Shown here piece by piece: positions 27,998-35,157 of a stretch of DNA of 35,157 nucleotides. Origin of the DNA: a virus. Each line of letters begins with the position of its first letter. The first letter of the stretch is position 1. The stretch is taken from positions 1 to 35,157 of the IMG/VR virus record IMGVR_UViG_3300043411_000953. One strand, given 5' to 3'. Made by a program: the position numbers and the translations under genes. The notes below the pieces were generated by a model, which was given only the letters and a program-made list of their open reading frames with translations, ran no database searches and was not told the DNA's origin.

Positions 27998-28163
27998 AGG
28001 GCCTAGAAGGCCAAATGTAAATGATAGAGGTAATTTAAGAGCAGTTGTAACACCACCTGCCACATTTATATGGGTTGTTGGTGAGAATACTTACACTGAT
28101 TTATATGAGGCTAAAACATACGCAGATGCAAATAATTTAACAGTAATTAGAAGGAAAGCATAA
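27981..28163 (+). CDS. 60-residue MGCGC-type phage protein
   Basis: Start at MGCGCRGPRRPNVND; a longer frame overlaps WhiB. The MGCGC opening, then YTDLYEAKTYADANNLTVIR, is a familiar small phage protein near the portal gene ('MGCGC.......T..EA...A......IR'). The two Cys could bind metal. Function unknown. It overlaps the 3' end of WhiB by 17 bases. Confidence 0.65.
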   Translation: MGCGCRGPRRPNVNDRGNLRAVVTPPATFIWVVGENTYTDLYEAKTYADANNLTVIRRKA

Positions 28164-28164
28164 A

Positions 28165-28476
28165 ATGTCACCAATTATATTTTTTATTTTAACAGGACTA
28201 TTCACATGGCGTGTGACAAGGTTAATCATTGATGATGCCATCATGTTGCGCCCAGTTAATTGGCTTTTTAAAATTTCTAAGTCCAATAAATACCTTATGA
28301 AGCTTTTGACCTGCTATTATTGTCTAGGATTCTGGATAAGTTTAGTTACATATATAATAATAACCCTCACAACGGATTATTTTTACGTAAATAACTTCTT
28401 TGAGCATGTCATATTAATTGGTGCGCTCTCAGCTTTTCCACCACTAGTACAGTCATTTATACCAGAAGAAGCGTAA
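28165..28476 (+). CDS. DUF1360-like membrane protein
   Basis: 103 residues. First membrane segment IIFFILTGLFTWRVTRLI, then LTCYYCLGFWISLVTYIIIT with the C-x2-C-x-G-F-W motif typical of DUF1360 proteins, and a third hydrophobic stretch (HVILIGALSAFPPLV). DUF1360 proteins recur in phages next to portal genes, with no assigned role. ATG follows the previous stop by one base. Confidence 0.75.
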   Translation: MSPIIFFILTGLFTWRVTRLIIDDAIMLRPVNWLFKISKSNKYLMKLLTCYYCLGFWISLVTYIIITLTTDYFYVNNFFEHVILIGALSAFPPLVQSFIPEEA

Positions 28477-28479
28477 TAC

Positions 28480-30372
28480 ATGCCCAATTTAAGAGCACCT
28501 CTAGAGGAAGCAACATTACCGTTTGCTACACAAGTAATTCAAGGTGCTGCTACAGCGGTTGATATTCGTAAACGTAAAAAAAATAGTGATAAACCTGTTG
28601 TACAGAACTGGCAATATAAAGCCTATGAATATTACGATGAAGTCCCAGAAGTATATTACGGAGCTAACTTTATTGGTAACTGTCTTGCACGAATCCGCTT
28701 AGTTGGTGCTGAAGTAGCTAAAAATTTAGGAGATCCTCCAAAAGAATCTACAAAGAAGTTTCTAACAGAAGCTGTTAAGAATTTTACTAACACACGTGCA
28801 GGACAAGCTGGTTTACTACGTCGCTTTGGTCAAAACATGTTCCTTGCAGGTGAAATATACATACACGGGGAAGTAAAAGATGATGAGACTCAAAATTGGG
28901 AAGTTTATTCTACTATTGAGTTAAAAGGTGATAATTTAAGTGGTTATACACTACAAAATCAAACTGGTGGCGACATAATTAATATACGTCGCGACGCGTT
29001 AATCACAAGAGTTTGGAAAGAACACCCTAAACGATCTTATGATCCAGATTCTGCTATGAAAACATGTAGCAAACAATGCGAGAAATTATTATTACTTGAA
29101 AAACAAGATATGTCTATTGCAAAATCTCGTTTCGCAGGTGCTGGATTGTTACTAATACCTTCAGAAATTATACCAACAGGTGTAGTTGATGAAGAAGGTA
29201 ATATTGATGATGACCCAAACCACAGTCCTTTTATTATAAACATCCAAGAAGCAATGATTGCACCAGTTATTGGGGATGAAGATCCAGCAGATGTTGTCCC
29301 ATCTTTTATTACAGGACAGTCTGAATTTTTAAAGCAAATTCGCCATTTAACTATGGAGAAACCGCTTAATGAACACTCCGATGCTCAAAAAACAGGTATT
29401 GTTCGACGTATGGCAACAGCTATGGACCTTCCAAACGAGGTCCTACTAGGGTTACAAGATACTAATCACTGGACTGCGTGGCAAATTAAGGAAGAAACCT
29501 TCCAAACACATATTCGCCCTGTTGTTGAAATGATTTGTAATTCAATTACTGTTGGATATCTCTGGCCACAATTAAAAAAGGCTGGAATTGATAATTACAA
29601 AGACTATTTAATATGGTATGATGATTCGAACTTAGTTGCACGTCCAGACAAGTCAGTTGCTGCTCAAAAAGCATTTGAAGGTCTTGCACTTAGCGAAGAA
29701 GCATACCTACGAGAGATGGGATTCAGTGAAGATGATGCGCCTAACGAAGAAGAGTTTTTACGTCGTGCTGCGCTTGCTATGCGCTACGGTGATGGCCTTT
29801 TTCTTATTGATGGTGAAGATGATCCTGATTACAAAAGAGGAACGGCCTCAAAAATTGGTGGACAAAACAACCACGATGCGCAAGGTCCCTTCCCGCAAGA
29901 TAAATCGCGACCAGATCCAAATCTCCCCGGCCCTGCTAAGTCTACAATACCGGGTATTAATACGGCTCCAGAAAAATCATCCTCACAGGGAGGACTCCAA
30001 GCCTCTGGTTCTTATACACTCTCGCCACAAGCGCAGGGGTATTTAGAAGCTTCTATTGATAGAGCTTTAGAGAAAGCTGGAGCTAAAGTTCGCAGTATTT
30101 TCCCTAAAAACTCTGAAATGGCACTGTATGCTAAGAATTATTCTAATGAAGAATTGTACGGTAGATTAGATCGAGGCACTAAAGGTCAATATAATATTTC
30201 TGATGAGGATTATTTAGATTTTACACCTGCAATAAAGTATTTACAAGCAGAAAATCCTAATAAAGATTTTGATTATACCCAAGTATTGGACACCTTGCGC
30301 CAAGAAGCTATACGTAAATCTATAGCATCTGCTGGAAACTTTTCGCTCGATTTGGACAAATTGGACATTTAG
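28480..30372 (+). CDS. portal protein
   Basis: 630 residues. The N-terminal part WQYKAYEYYDEVPEVYYGAN and FIGNCLARIRLVGAEV, the central stem-like region VRRMATAMDLPNEVLLGLQD with NHWTAWQIKEETFQTHIRPV, and the wing/clip PATTERN typical of actinophage portals are present. The dodecameric portal sits at the vertex used for DNA packaging and binds terminase. The C-terminal 150 residues are Pro/Gly-rich followed by coil (YLEASIDRALEKAGAKVRSI). It lies after terminase and before the protease, as expected for HK97-like modules. Confidence 0.9.
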   Translation: MPNLRAPLEEATLPFATQVIQGAATAVDIRKRKKNSDKPVVQNWQYKAYEYYDEVPEVYYGANFIGNCLARIRLVGAEVAKNLGDPPKESTKKFLTEAVKNFTNTRAGQAGLLRRFGQNMFLAGEIYIHGEVKDDETQNWEVYSTIELKGDNLSGYTLQNQTGGDIINIRRDALITRVWKEHPKRSYDPDSAMKTCSKQCEKLLLLEKQDMSIAKSRFAGAGLLLIPSEIIPTGVVDEEGNIDDDPNHSPFIINIQEAMIAPVIGDEDPADVVPSFITGQSEFLKQIRHLTMEKPLNEHSDAQKTGIVRRMATAMDLPNEVLLGLQDTNHWTAWQIKEETFQTHIRPVVEMICNSITVGYLWPQLKKAGIDNYKDYLIWYDDSNLVARPDKSVAAQKAFEGLALSEEAYLREMGFSEDDAPNEEEFLRRAALAMRYGDGLFLIDGEDDPDYKRGTASKIGGQNNHDAQGPFPQDKSRPDPNLPGPAKSTIPGINTAPEKSSSQGGLQASGSYTLSPQAQGYLEASIDRALEKAGAKVRSIFPKNSEMALYAKNYSNEELYGRLDRGTKGQYNISDEDYLDFTPAIKYLQAENPNKDFDYTQVLDTLRQEAIRKSIASAGNFSLDLDKLDI

Positions 30373-30392
30373 TACTTTATAATAAGTGGGTT

Positions 30393-31697
30393 ATGAATAA
30401 ACCCAAAAATTTTAAATTAAAACTAATAGATGAACTAAATCCTACAGACGACGGTAGATCCTTCTTACCAGGCGTGATTACATGGCCAGCTGAAGAAGAT
30501 ATGCCCTTACCACTTATGTTTCTAGATAAGATGTCCCATGATGGGCACGATGATGCCCAAGTTGCAGGGTATATCAATAAAATTTATCGCGAAAATAATA
30601 GTATCTTCGGTGAAGGCACTTTTGCACCAGGAGAGTACGGGGATTACTTATCAGAACAAGTTACTGCAGGCTTACAAGGTGTTAGTTCAGATTTACGAAA
30701 TACAGATTCAATAATCACAACTTCTGCAACAGGTAAATCTATACAAGTTTTCACACAAGGAATTATACGAGGAGCTACTGTGCTCCCAATACCAGCTTTT
30801 TCAAATACAAGAATAGCGGTAGTTGCATCGGCTATACCAGTAGCTCCTCCCAAGGATTGGTTCGACGATCCTAAATTAGAAGAGCCAACAATGATCACAA
30901 TCACCCCAGAGGGTCGTATTTTCGGCCATGTGGCTGCTTGGAACTCGTGTCATATTGGTTATCTAAACAAATGTGTATCTCCTCCTAGATCGCAAAATAA
31001 CTATGCCTCATTTAATTCAAGGCCAGTTACAACAGAAGAAGGTGAAGATGTCCTAGCAGGACCACTGACTTTTGGCATAGGGCATGCATCATTAACAGCA
31101 TCCTCTAGAAAAGCTAAGGAACATTACGACAATGTTAATGCTCAAATTGGCCAGATACGTGTTGGCGAAGACGCTCATGGTATCTGGATGGCAGGCGCAA
31201 TTAACCCAGATGTTGATGATATTAAATTACGTAAACTCAAATCATCTGCAGTGTCAGGTGATTGGCGTGGTCAAGATTTACAAGGGGTACTCACAGTAAA
31301 TATACCAGGATTTCCTGTACCTCGTGTTCAAGCACATATAAAACAAGATAAACAGTTCGCATTAGTTGCAGCTGGTGTCCTTATGGACAATATAGAACAA
31401 GGAGATTCATTTGATATGGATGAAGAAAAAGTAATAGAACAAAAAGAACTAGTTCTAGACAATATTATAGCGGAGTTCGGTGCAACCTTAGAAGCATTAT
31501 CTGAGTCCGATGTAGATTCTGACGTAGCTGTAAAGTCCAAAGAATTACTAGACACACTAACTGCAAGTGTTGCTGCTGAGCCAGCATCTGAGGACAGTGA
31601 AGGTGTAACCCCTGTTGTAGATAAAACTAGCGAGCGCTTAGACGCTATGGAGCATGCGCTTATTCAATTAGGCGAAGCTGTATATAAAAAAATGTAA
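30393..31697 (+). CDS. capsid maturation protease
   Basis: 434 residues. The core (about 40-330) has features of actinophage prohead proteases: SHDGHDDAQVAGYI, GRIFGHVAAWNSCHIGY with the His, CVSPPRSQNNYASFNSR and LTFGIGHASL, a W-M-A-G segment, and SSAVSGDWRGQDLQGV near the end. The C-terminal 100 residues are an acidic helical tail that may act as scaffold. Role: cleaves capsid precursors during prohead maturation. The catalytic Ser is likely in SGDWR. It follows the portal with a 20-base gap and a weak ribosome binding site. Confidence 0.82.
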   Translation: MNKPKNFKLKLIDELNPTDDGRSFLPGVITWPAEEDMPLPLMFLDKMSHDGHDDAQVAGYINKIYRENNSIFGEGTFAPGEYGDYLSEQVTAGLQGVSSDLRNTDSIITTSATGKSIQVFTQGIIRGATVLPIPAFSNTRIAVVASAIPVAPPKDWFDDPKLEEPTMITITPEGRIFGHVAAWNSCHIGYLNKCVSPPRSQNNYASFNSRPVTTEEGEDVLAGPLTFGIGHASLTASSRKAKEHYDNVNAQIGQIRVGEDAHGIWMAGAINPDVDDIKLRKLKSSAVSGDWRGQDLQGVLTVNIPGFPVPRVQAHIKQDKQFALVAAGVLMDNIEQGDSFDMDEEKVIEQKELVLDNIIAEFGATLEALSESDVDSDVAVKSKELLDTLTASVAAEPASEDSEGVTPVVDKTSERLDAMEHALIQLGEAVYKKM

Positions 31698-31707
31698 ACT
31701 AGGCTAA

Positions 31708-31726
31708 ATCAGACATTTCGTCTGAT
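31708..31726 (+). other. hairpin between protease and capsid genes
   Basis: ATCAGAC (31708-31714) and GTCTGAT (31720-31726) form a perfect 7-bp stem with a 5-base loop. No T-run follows, so it is not a standard terminator; it could be an mRNA processing or stability element that raises capsid mRNA. The 31698-31803 gap otherwise holds TTTACA and CATACT-like words and the capsid ribosome binding site AAAGGAG. Confidence 0.5.
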
Positions 31727-31803
31727 ATTATCTTAAATAACGGGTTTTACATAGTTCTACTCAATTCATACTAAAAAATATTAAATCTCAAAAAGGAGAA
31801 ATT

Positions 31804-33504
31804 ATGGAATTTGACCTAACTGGTCTATCCGACGAGGAACTCAAAGTAAAATTTGATTCTCTAACATCAAAAGCACAAGAACTAAACAGTAAAGAAAACT
31901 CTACTGCTGCAGAACTTAGCGCTTGGGTTAGTGAATTAGAAACTACTGTTGCTGAAGCAGATGCTGCTAAAGCAGAACTTAGTGCTCGCGTAGAAGTAAA
32001 AGAAAAAGCAGAAGCTCTTAAAGCTAAAACAGCTGAATTTGCTGCTGAAAAAGAAGTTGAAGACGCTAAAATAGAAGCTGCTAAAGCAGAAACTTTAAAA
32101 GCTGAAAAAGAAGCTATCCGTGCAGAAGCAAAAGCTGAAGCATTGGCTGAAGTTGAAGCAGAAGCAAAAGCTAAAGCAGAATCTGAAGCAAAAATTGAAG
32201 AGGATGTTCAAATCTCTCCAAAAGATGCTGAAGTACAACCAGATCAAGCTAAAGTAGAAGACGTAGTTGCTGATGATGAGGAAGAGAAAGTTGTTGCACT
32301 TGTTGCATCTGCTGACATTCCAAATGTTGCATCTGGTACAGAACTTAGTGGTAATGACCTAGGAAAAGCTATTTTTGCTAGACGCCAACAAATTAAAGGT
32401 GGCGGCTCAGACGGAGAGTTCGTTCTCGTTGCATCTGCAAGCGCAAATTATGAAGACGACCGAACACTAACAGGTGATTGGGAATCTGACCAAGAGAAAA
32501 TCCAAAATGTAGTTTCTAGTGACGTAATAGTTGCTGCTGGTGGAATTTGTTCCCCAACAGAAGCTTACTACGGTTTAGAAGTACTATCAGACGCTGGTCG
32601 CCCACTTAAGGCTATCCTTCCTGGTTTTGGTGCTACTCGTGGTGGATTACGCTTCATGGCTCCTCCAAGTATTGCTGATTTGGTTGCTGGTACTCGTATC
32701 ACTACTGAAGCTCAAGATGCTGCTGGTTACGGTGGCTCTAAAACAGCTAACAAACCTTCTGTTGCTGTTTCATGTGGAAATATTAGTGAAGTTGTTGTAG
32801 ATGCTATCTCAAGCATTATGACAGTTGGTAATATGAACGCAAGAACATACCCAGAATTAGTTGCTGCTTGGACAAAACTTGCTGCTGCTCAACACGCTCG
32901 TGTTGCTGAAACAAACTTGCTAGACAAGATTTCTGCTGCATCTACTGCTGTGACAGACTCTAAAGCTTATGGTGCTACTGGCTCATTGCTTGGTACTGTT
33001 TCTAAAGCTGCTGCTGGATTCAAATCACGTCACCGTATCACAACTGGTGTAAATTTACGTGCTGTATTCCCTGAGTGGACTAAAGAACTACTTAGAACAG
33101 ATATTGCTCGTGAAGCTCCTGGTGATGGCCTTGGTCGTTACACTGTAACAGACGCTGAAATCATGTCATGGTTCTCAGTTAGAGGAATCACTGCAAGTTT
33201 CTACGTTGATACTCATACAGGTGCTGGCATGTCCTATGGTGCTCAAAGTGCAGGAGCAGTTACTGACTTCCCTGCAACTGTTGAATGGTACTTGTTCCCA
33301 GAAGGTTCATTCATCTTCGTTGATGGTGGTACTTTGGATCTTGGACTTGTCCGTGATTCAACACTTAACTCAACTAATGATTACTCATTATTCGTTGAAA
33401 CATTTGAGAACTTGGCTTTCATTGGTCATGAATCTCTAAGAGTGACTAACACACTACAACCTGATGGCTCAGGACCTGCGTTACAAACTATTGTAACTAA
33501 CTAG
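31804..33504 (+). CDS. major capsid protein with N-terminal scaffold domain
   Basis: 566 residues. Residues 1-165 are Ala/Glu/Lys-rich coiled coil (AKAEAEALAEVEAEAKA-like) and act like the delta/scaffold domain of HK97-type capsid proteins, expected to be cut off by the protease upstream. The capsid fold begins near DLGKAIFARRQQIKGG and includes GGICSPTEAYYGLEVLSDAG, FMAPPSIADLVAG, a central KSRHRITTGVNLRAVFPEW and ENLAFIGHESLRVT. Strong AAGGAG ribosome binding site. Terminator after the gene at 33526-33552. Confidence 0.92.
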   Translation: MEFDLTGLSDEELKVKFDSLTSKAQELNSKENSTAAELSAWVSELETTVAEADAAKAELSARVEVKEKAEALKAKTAEFAAEKEVEDAKIEAAKAETLKAEKEAIRAEAKAEALAEVEAEAKAKAESEAKIEEDVQISPKDAEVQPDQAKVEDVVADDEEEKVVALVASADIPNVASGTELSGNDLGKAIFARRQQIKGGGSDGEFVLVASASANYEDDRTLTGDWESDQEKIQNVVSSDVIVAAGGICSPTEAYYGLEVLSDAGRPLKAILPGFGATRGGLRFMAPPSIADLVAGTRITTEAQDAAGYGGSKTANKPSVAVSCGNISEVVVDAISSIMTVGNMNARTYPELVAAWTKLAAAQHARVAETNLLDKISAASTAVTDSKAYGATGSLLGTVSKAAAGFKSRHRITTGVNLRAVFPEWTKELLRTDIAREAPGDGLGRYTVTDAEIMSWFSVRGITASFYVDTHTGAGMSYGAQSAGAVTDFPATVEWYLFPEGSFIFVDGGTLDLGLVRDSTLNSTNDYSLFVETFENLAFIGHESLRVTNTLQPDGSGPALQTIVTN

Positions 33505-33525
33505 TCTAACCCGACAAGGTAATTA

Positions 33526-33552
33526 GAAAGGGAGGCGAAAGCCTCCTTTTTT
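33526..33552 (+). terminator. rho-independent terminator after capsid gene
   Basis: GGAGGC (33531-33536), GAAA loop, GCCTCC (33541-33546), then T6; the AAAG before the stem can pair with the first T residues. This is the clearest terminator in the window. It would limit read-through from the highly expressed capsid gene into the next genes, which have their own ribosome binding sites. Confidence 0.9.
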
Positions 33553-33646
33553 AATGCCATAACACGAGTAAAAATGCCGTTTTATACATATTTGGTATGA
33601 TTTGTGGTAATATTGTAAAAAAGTTCTTTTAAATTACGGAGATTTC

Positions 33647-34501
33647 ATGGCTGCTGTCGGTATACCTATTACATACGAAGGTTCAAAGGTTATTAAGCCT
33701 AGAGTATCTTTACTTGAAAGTGTAGAGGTTGTTTTACACGAGGATGAAAGATTTGCTGGGGGTATTGATGTATCTTATGACCCATGTGGCGATGATTCCA
33801 TCGGTATTTGGAAATACTGTGTAGCATCACCCGACGCACTACCTACAGGTGCAGTATGTAACAACGCTGGGTTTGATCCCTTCACAATTGTGGCAGGTAT
33901 AGAAGCTTCGACCTATGGTACTTCTGACAAAGATTTAATGTTAAAAGCAGAAAGACTACTTGACGCTAACGTTTCAAAACAACTAGAAGAAGAATTATGG
34001 ACAGGTGCTCAAACAAGTAACGACCACCTAGCCTCAGCTTCTGCAACAGACATTACAGGCGCAACAGCTATAGACCCTGAAATTGCACTATCTGCTCTAG
34101 AAAACAAATTAGGACATCGCGGTGTTATACACATGTCCCCATTGATTTTAGGTAATTTATTAGCTTCTGGCTCTCGAAATGTTTATAAAGAAGCAGACTC
34201 TCAAACAGGAGTAATACGTTATTTCACATTTATGGGAAATCCTATTGTTGCAGGTTATGGGTATCCTGGAACAGATAAATCTGGTGGAAATCCAACATCA
34301 ACTGCTGAGTGGATGTACGCTAGTGGACCAGTTGTTGTGCATCTTGGTCCTGTAACTTTTCCTACAAAAGAAAAATCTCAATCTGTTAATCGGAGTAATA
34401 ATGAATATACATTTTATGCTCAACAGACAGCCGTAGCCACATTCGATATATCATGCGGACACTATGTCGCAAAAGTAAATCGCGGATATACAGTTATATA
34501 G
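33647..34501 (+). CDS. virion structural protein next to capsid gene
   Basis: 284 residues. Contains DPFTIVAGIEASTYGTSDKD, a helical RLLDANVSKQLEEELWTGAQ, EIALSALENKLGHRGVIHMS, and MGNPIVAGYGYPGTDKS. I recognise the pattern ('DPF...AG...S', 'A...L.A.....E.E...G', 'L..LE..L....G.IH..P', 'P.V.G.GY.G') as a common siphophage gene following the major capsid gene in actinophages; it may be a minor capsid or head-decoration protein. Function not settled. ACGGAG lies five bases before the ATG. Confidence 0.75.
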   Translation: MAAVGIPITYEGSKVIKPRVSLLESVEVVLHEDERFAGGIDVSYDPCGDDSIGIWKYCVASPDALPTGAVCNNAGFDPFTIVAGIEASTYGTSDKDLMLKAERLLDANVSKQLEEELWTGAQTSNDHLASASATDITGATAIDPEIALSALENKLGHRGVIHMSPLILGNLLASGSRNVYKEADSQTGVIRYFTFMGNPIVAGYGYPGTDKSGGNPTSTAEWMYASGPVVVHLGPVTFPTKEKSQSVNRSNNEYTFYAQQTAVATFDISCGHYVAKVNRGYTVI

Positions 34502-34503
34502 CC

Positions 34504-34842
34504 ATGTCTGCGGGAATCTATAATTTCGAGATAGAGCAAGGATCTACATTTAGTAAAGATATTGTCTATAAACCAGGAGGTATAGCTGCTGACTTAACAG
34601 GGTATAGTGCAACTTTAATTGCTAAATGTAATATTCAAAATACTGATAAGGTTTTAGACCTCTCCACTGCGGATGCTATAACAATTACACCTATAACAGG
34701 TACAATTACTATTGATCTACCTGCGTCATTTACCACAGCACTAACATTTAAAGAAGCTTTCTACGAATTAATATTAATTACTGGAGCTATTAAAAAAAGG
34801 ATTCTAAAAGGTAAAATTACCTTGTCACCAGGAGTGTTATAA
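34504..34842 (+). CDS. virion protein with FEIEQGSTF start
   Basis: 112 residues from MSAGIYNFEIEQGSTF; a longer frame overlaps the preceding gene. The pattern F-E-I-x-Q-G-x-T-F, 'DLTGYSATLIAKCNI', 'I.I.....TGTITIDLP' and a final LKGKITLSPGVL is a very common phage small domain found alone or at the N-terminus of baseplate/fibre proteins (BppU-like). The beta-rich fold suggests an adaptor or fibre attachment role. It starts two bases after the stop of its neighbour and overlaps the next ATG. Confidence 0.75.
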   Translation: MSAGIYNFEIEQGSTFSKDIVYKPGGIAADLTGYSATLIAKCNIQNTDKVLDLSTADAITITPITGTITIDLPASFTTALTFKEAFYELILITGAIKKRILKGKITLSPGVL

Positions 34843-35157
34843 TGAGTGATGACTGCATTGAAATAATAGTTTCCCCAGATCCAGATGAAATTACTTATAT
34901 TTCACCTGAAGATGAAATTGTTGATGTAACAATAGATGAAGAGACTGTCACCATAACAACAGAATGTGGTCAAGGTCCTCCTGGTATTCCTGGTCAAGAT
35001 GGTGTACCTGGTGCTGATGGTCAACCTGGTGAGGGTGTACCTGCTGGTGGTCTATCGGGTCAACAGTTAGCAAAAATAGACGGTACGGATTTTAATACTA
35101 CATGGGTAGACCCGAATACTGGGAATGTTGATAGTGTTAACTCTCAGACTGGTATAG
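34842..35157 (+). CDS. collagen-like fibre protein, 3' end outside window
   Basis: ATG at 34842 shares a base with the stop of the preceding gene (TAATG). The first 40 residues are acidic and strand-like (MSDDCIEIIVSPDPDEITYI), then a collagen-like G-x-y stretch begins (GPPGIPGQDGVPGADGQPGE), followed by SGQQLAKIDGTDFNTTWVDP and VDSVNSQTG, motifs seen in phage tail or head fibres. At least 105 codons; it continues past the window. Likely an exposed fibre, triple-helical at the collagen part. Confidence 0.75.
   Translation, partial: MSDDCIEIIVSPDPDEITYISPEDEIVDVTIDEETVTITTECGQGPPGIPGQDGVPGADGQPGEGVPAGGLSGQQLAKIDGTDFNTTWVDPNTGNVDSVNSQTGI

Noticed and set aside
29636-30046. Plus-strand frame of 136 codons inside the portal gene
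   Set aside because: Overlaps the portal completely in another frame, with basic low-complexity composition typical of a shadow.

Overview
The window is part of the genome of a tailed double-stranded DNA phage (siphovirus-like head and packaging module) that most likely infects a low-GC member of the Actinobacteria. The host inference rests on a WhiB-type iron-sulfur regulator (27713-27997), an almost exclusively actinobacterial family, and on many small genes that recall actinophage families (a protein resembling the beta-sandwich lipoproteins, FmdB-type zinc ribbon, prim-pol plus D5 helicase, HK97-type head genes). The DNA is AT-rich throughout. I cannot name the phage or the host species; an uncultured aquatic actinophage is my best guess.

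Layout. (1) 1-8348, leftward: a closely packed operon-like series with a pentapeptide-repeat protein, small zinc-binding and membrane proteins, a coiled-coil DUF1351-like protein, a secreted beta-sandwich protein, a DUF6745-like protein, an FmdB zinc ribbon, a D5/SF3 helicase and a separate prim-pol primase. (2) 8452-9731, rightward: three overlapping genes of unknown function embedded between leftward blocks. (3) 9728-17316, leftward: a DUF932-like gene and more than twenty small acidic genes joined by ATGA or TAATG overlaps and read from a family of very similar sigma70-type promoters. (4) 17574-21201, rightward: an HNH endonuclease and an accessory block with unusual GCGCGA-rich composition, flanked by intergenic regions full of repeats. 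(5) 21461-23167, leftward: four genes including an HNH/NUMOD-type endonuclease. (6) 23234 to the right end, rightward: packaging and head genes. These are the terminase large subunit carrying an intein, a metallopeptidase, a free-standing Hint-like ORF, WhiB, portal, maturation protease, major capsid protein, a second structural protein, and the start of a collagen-like fibre gene cut by the window edge.

How it works together. Prim-pol and the D5 helicase would supply replication priming and unwinding. The leftward small-gene operons look like early host-takeover or counter-defence genes and are full of selfish or repeat-driven elements. The right arm is the late morphogenesis module, with WhiB placed where it could control or interfere with transcription at the switch to late expression.

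The most notable points are: (a) an intein inside the terminase Walker A motif with the signature of a class 3 intein (non-nucleophilic first residue; Trp, Cys and Thr in blocks B, F and G); (b) a separate Hint-like ORF without exteins 2 kb downstream; (c) a family of very similar leftward promoters; (d) an 18-bp asymmetric motif repeated four times in intergenic DNA, one copy supplying the stop codon of an HNH gene; (e) two clusters of iteron-like and palindromic sites around the 18-21 kb accessory block; and (f) near-duplicate 68-bp intercistronic modules, each with a 14-codon micro-ORF, flanking the pentapeptide-repeat gene. No tRNA, CRISPR array or integrase was seen. All reading was by eye, without database searches.
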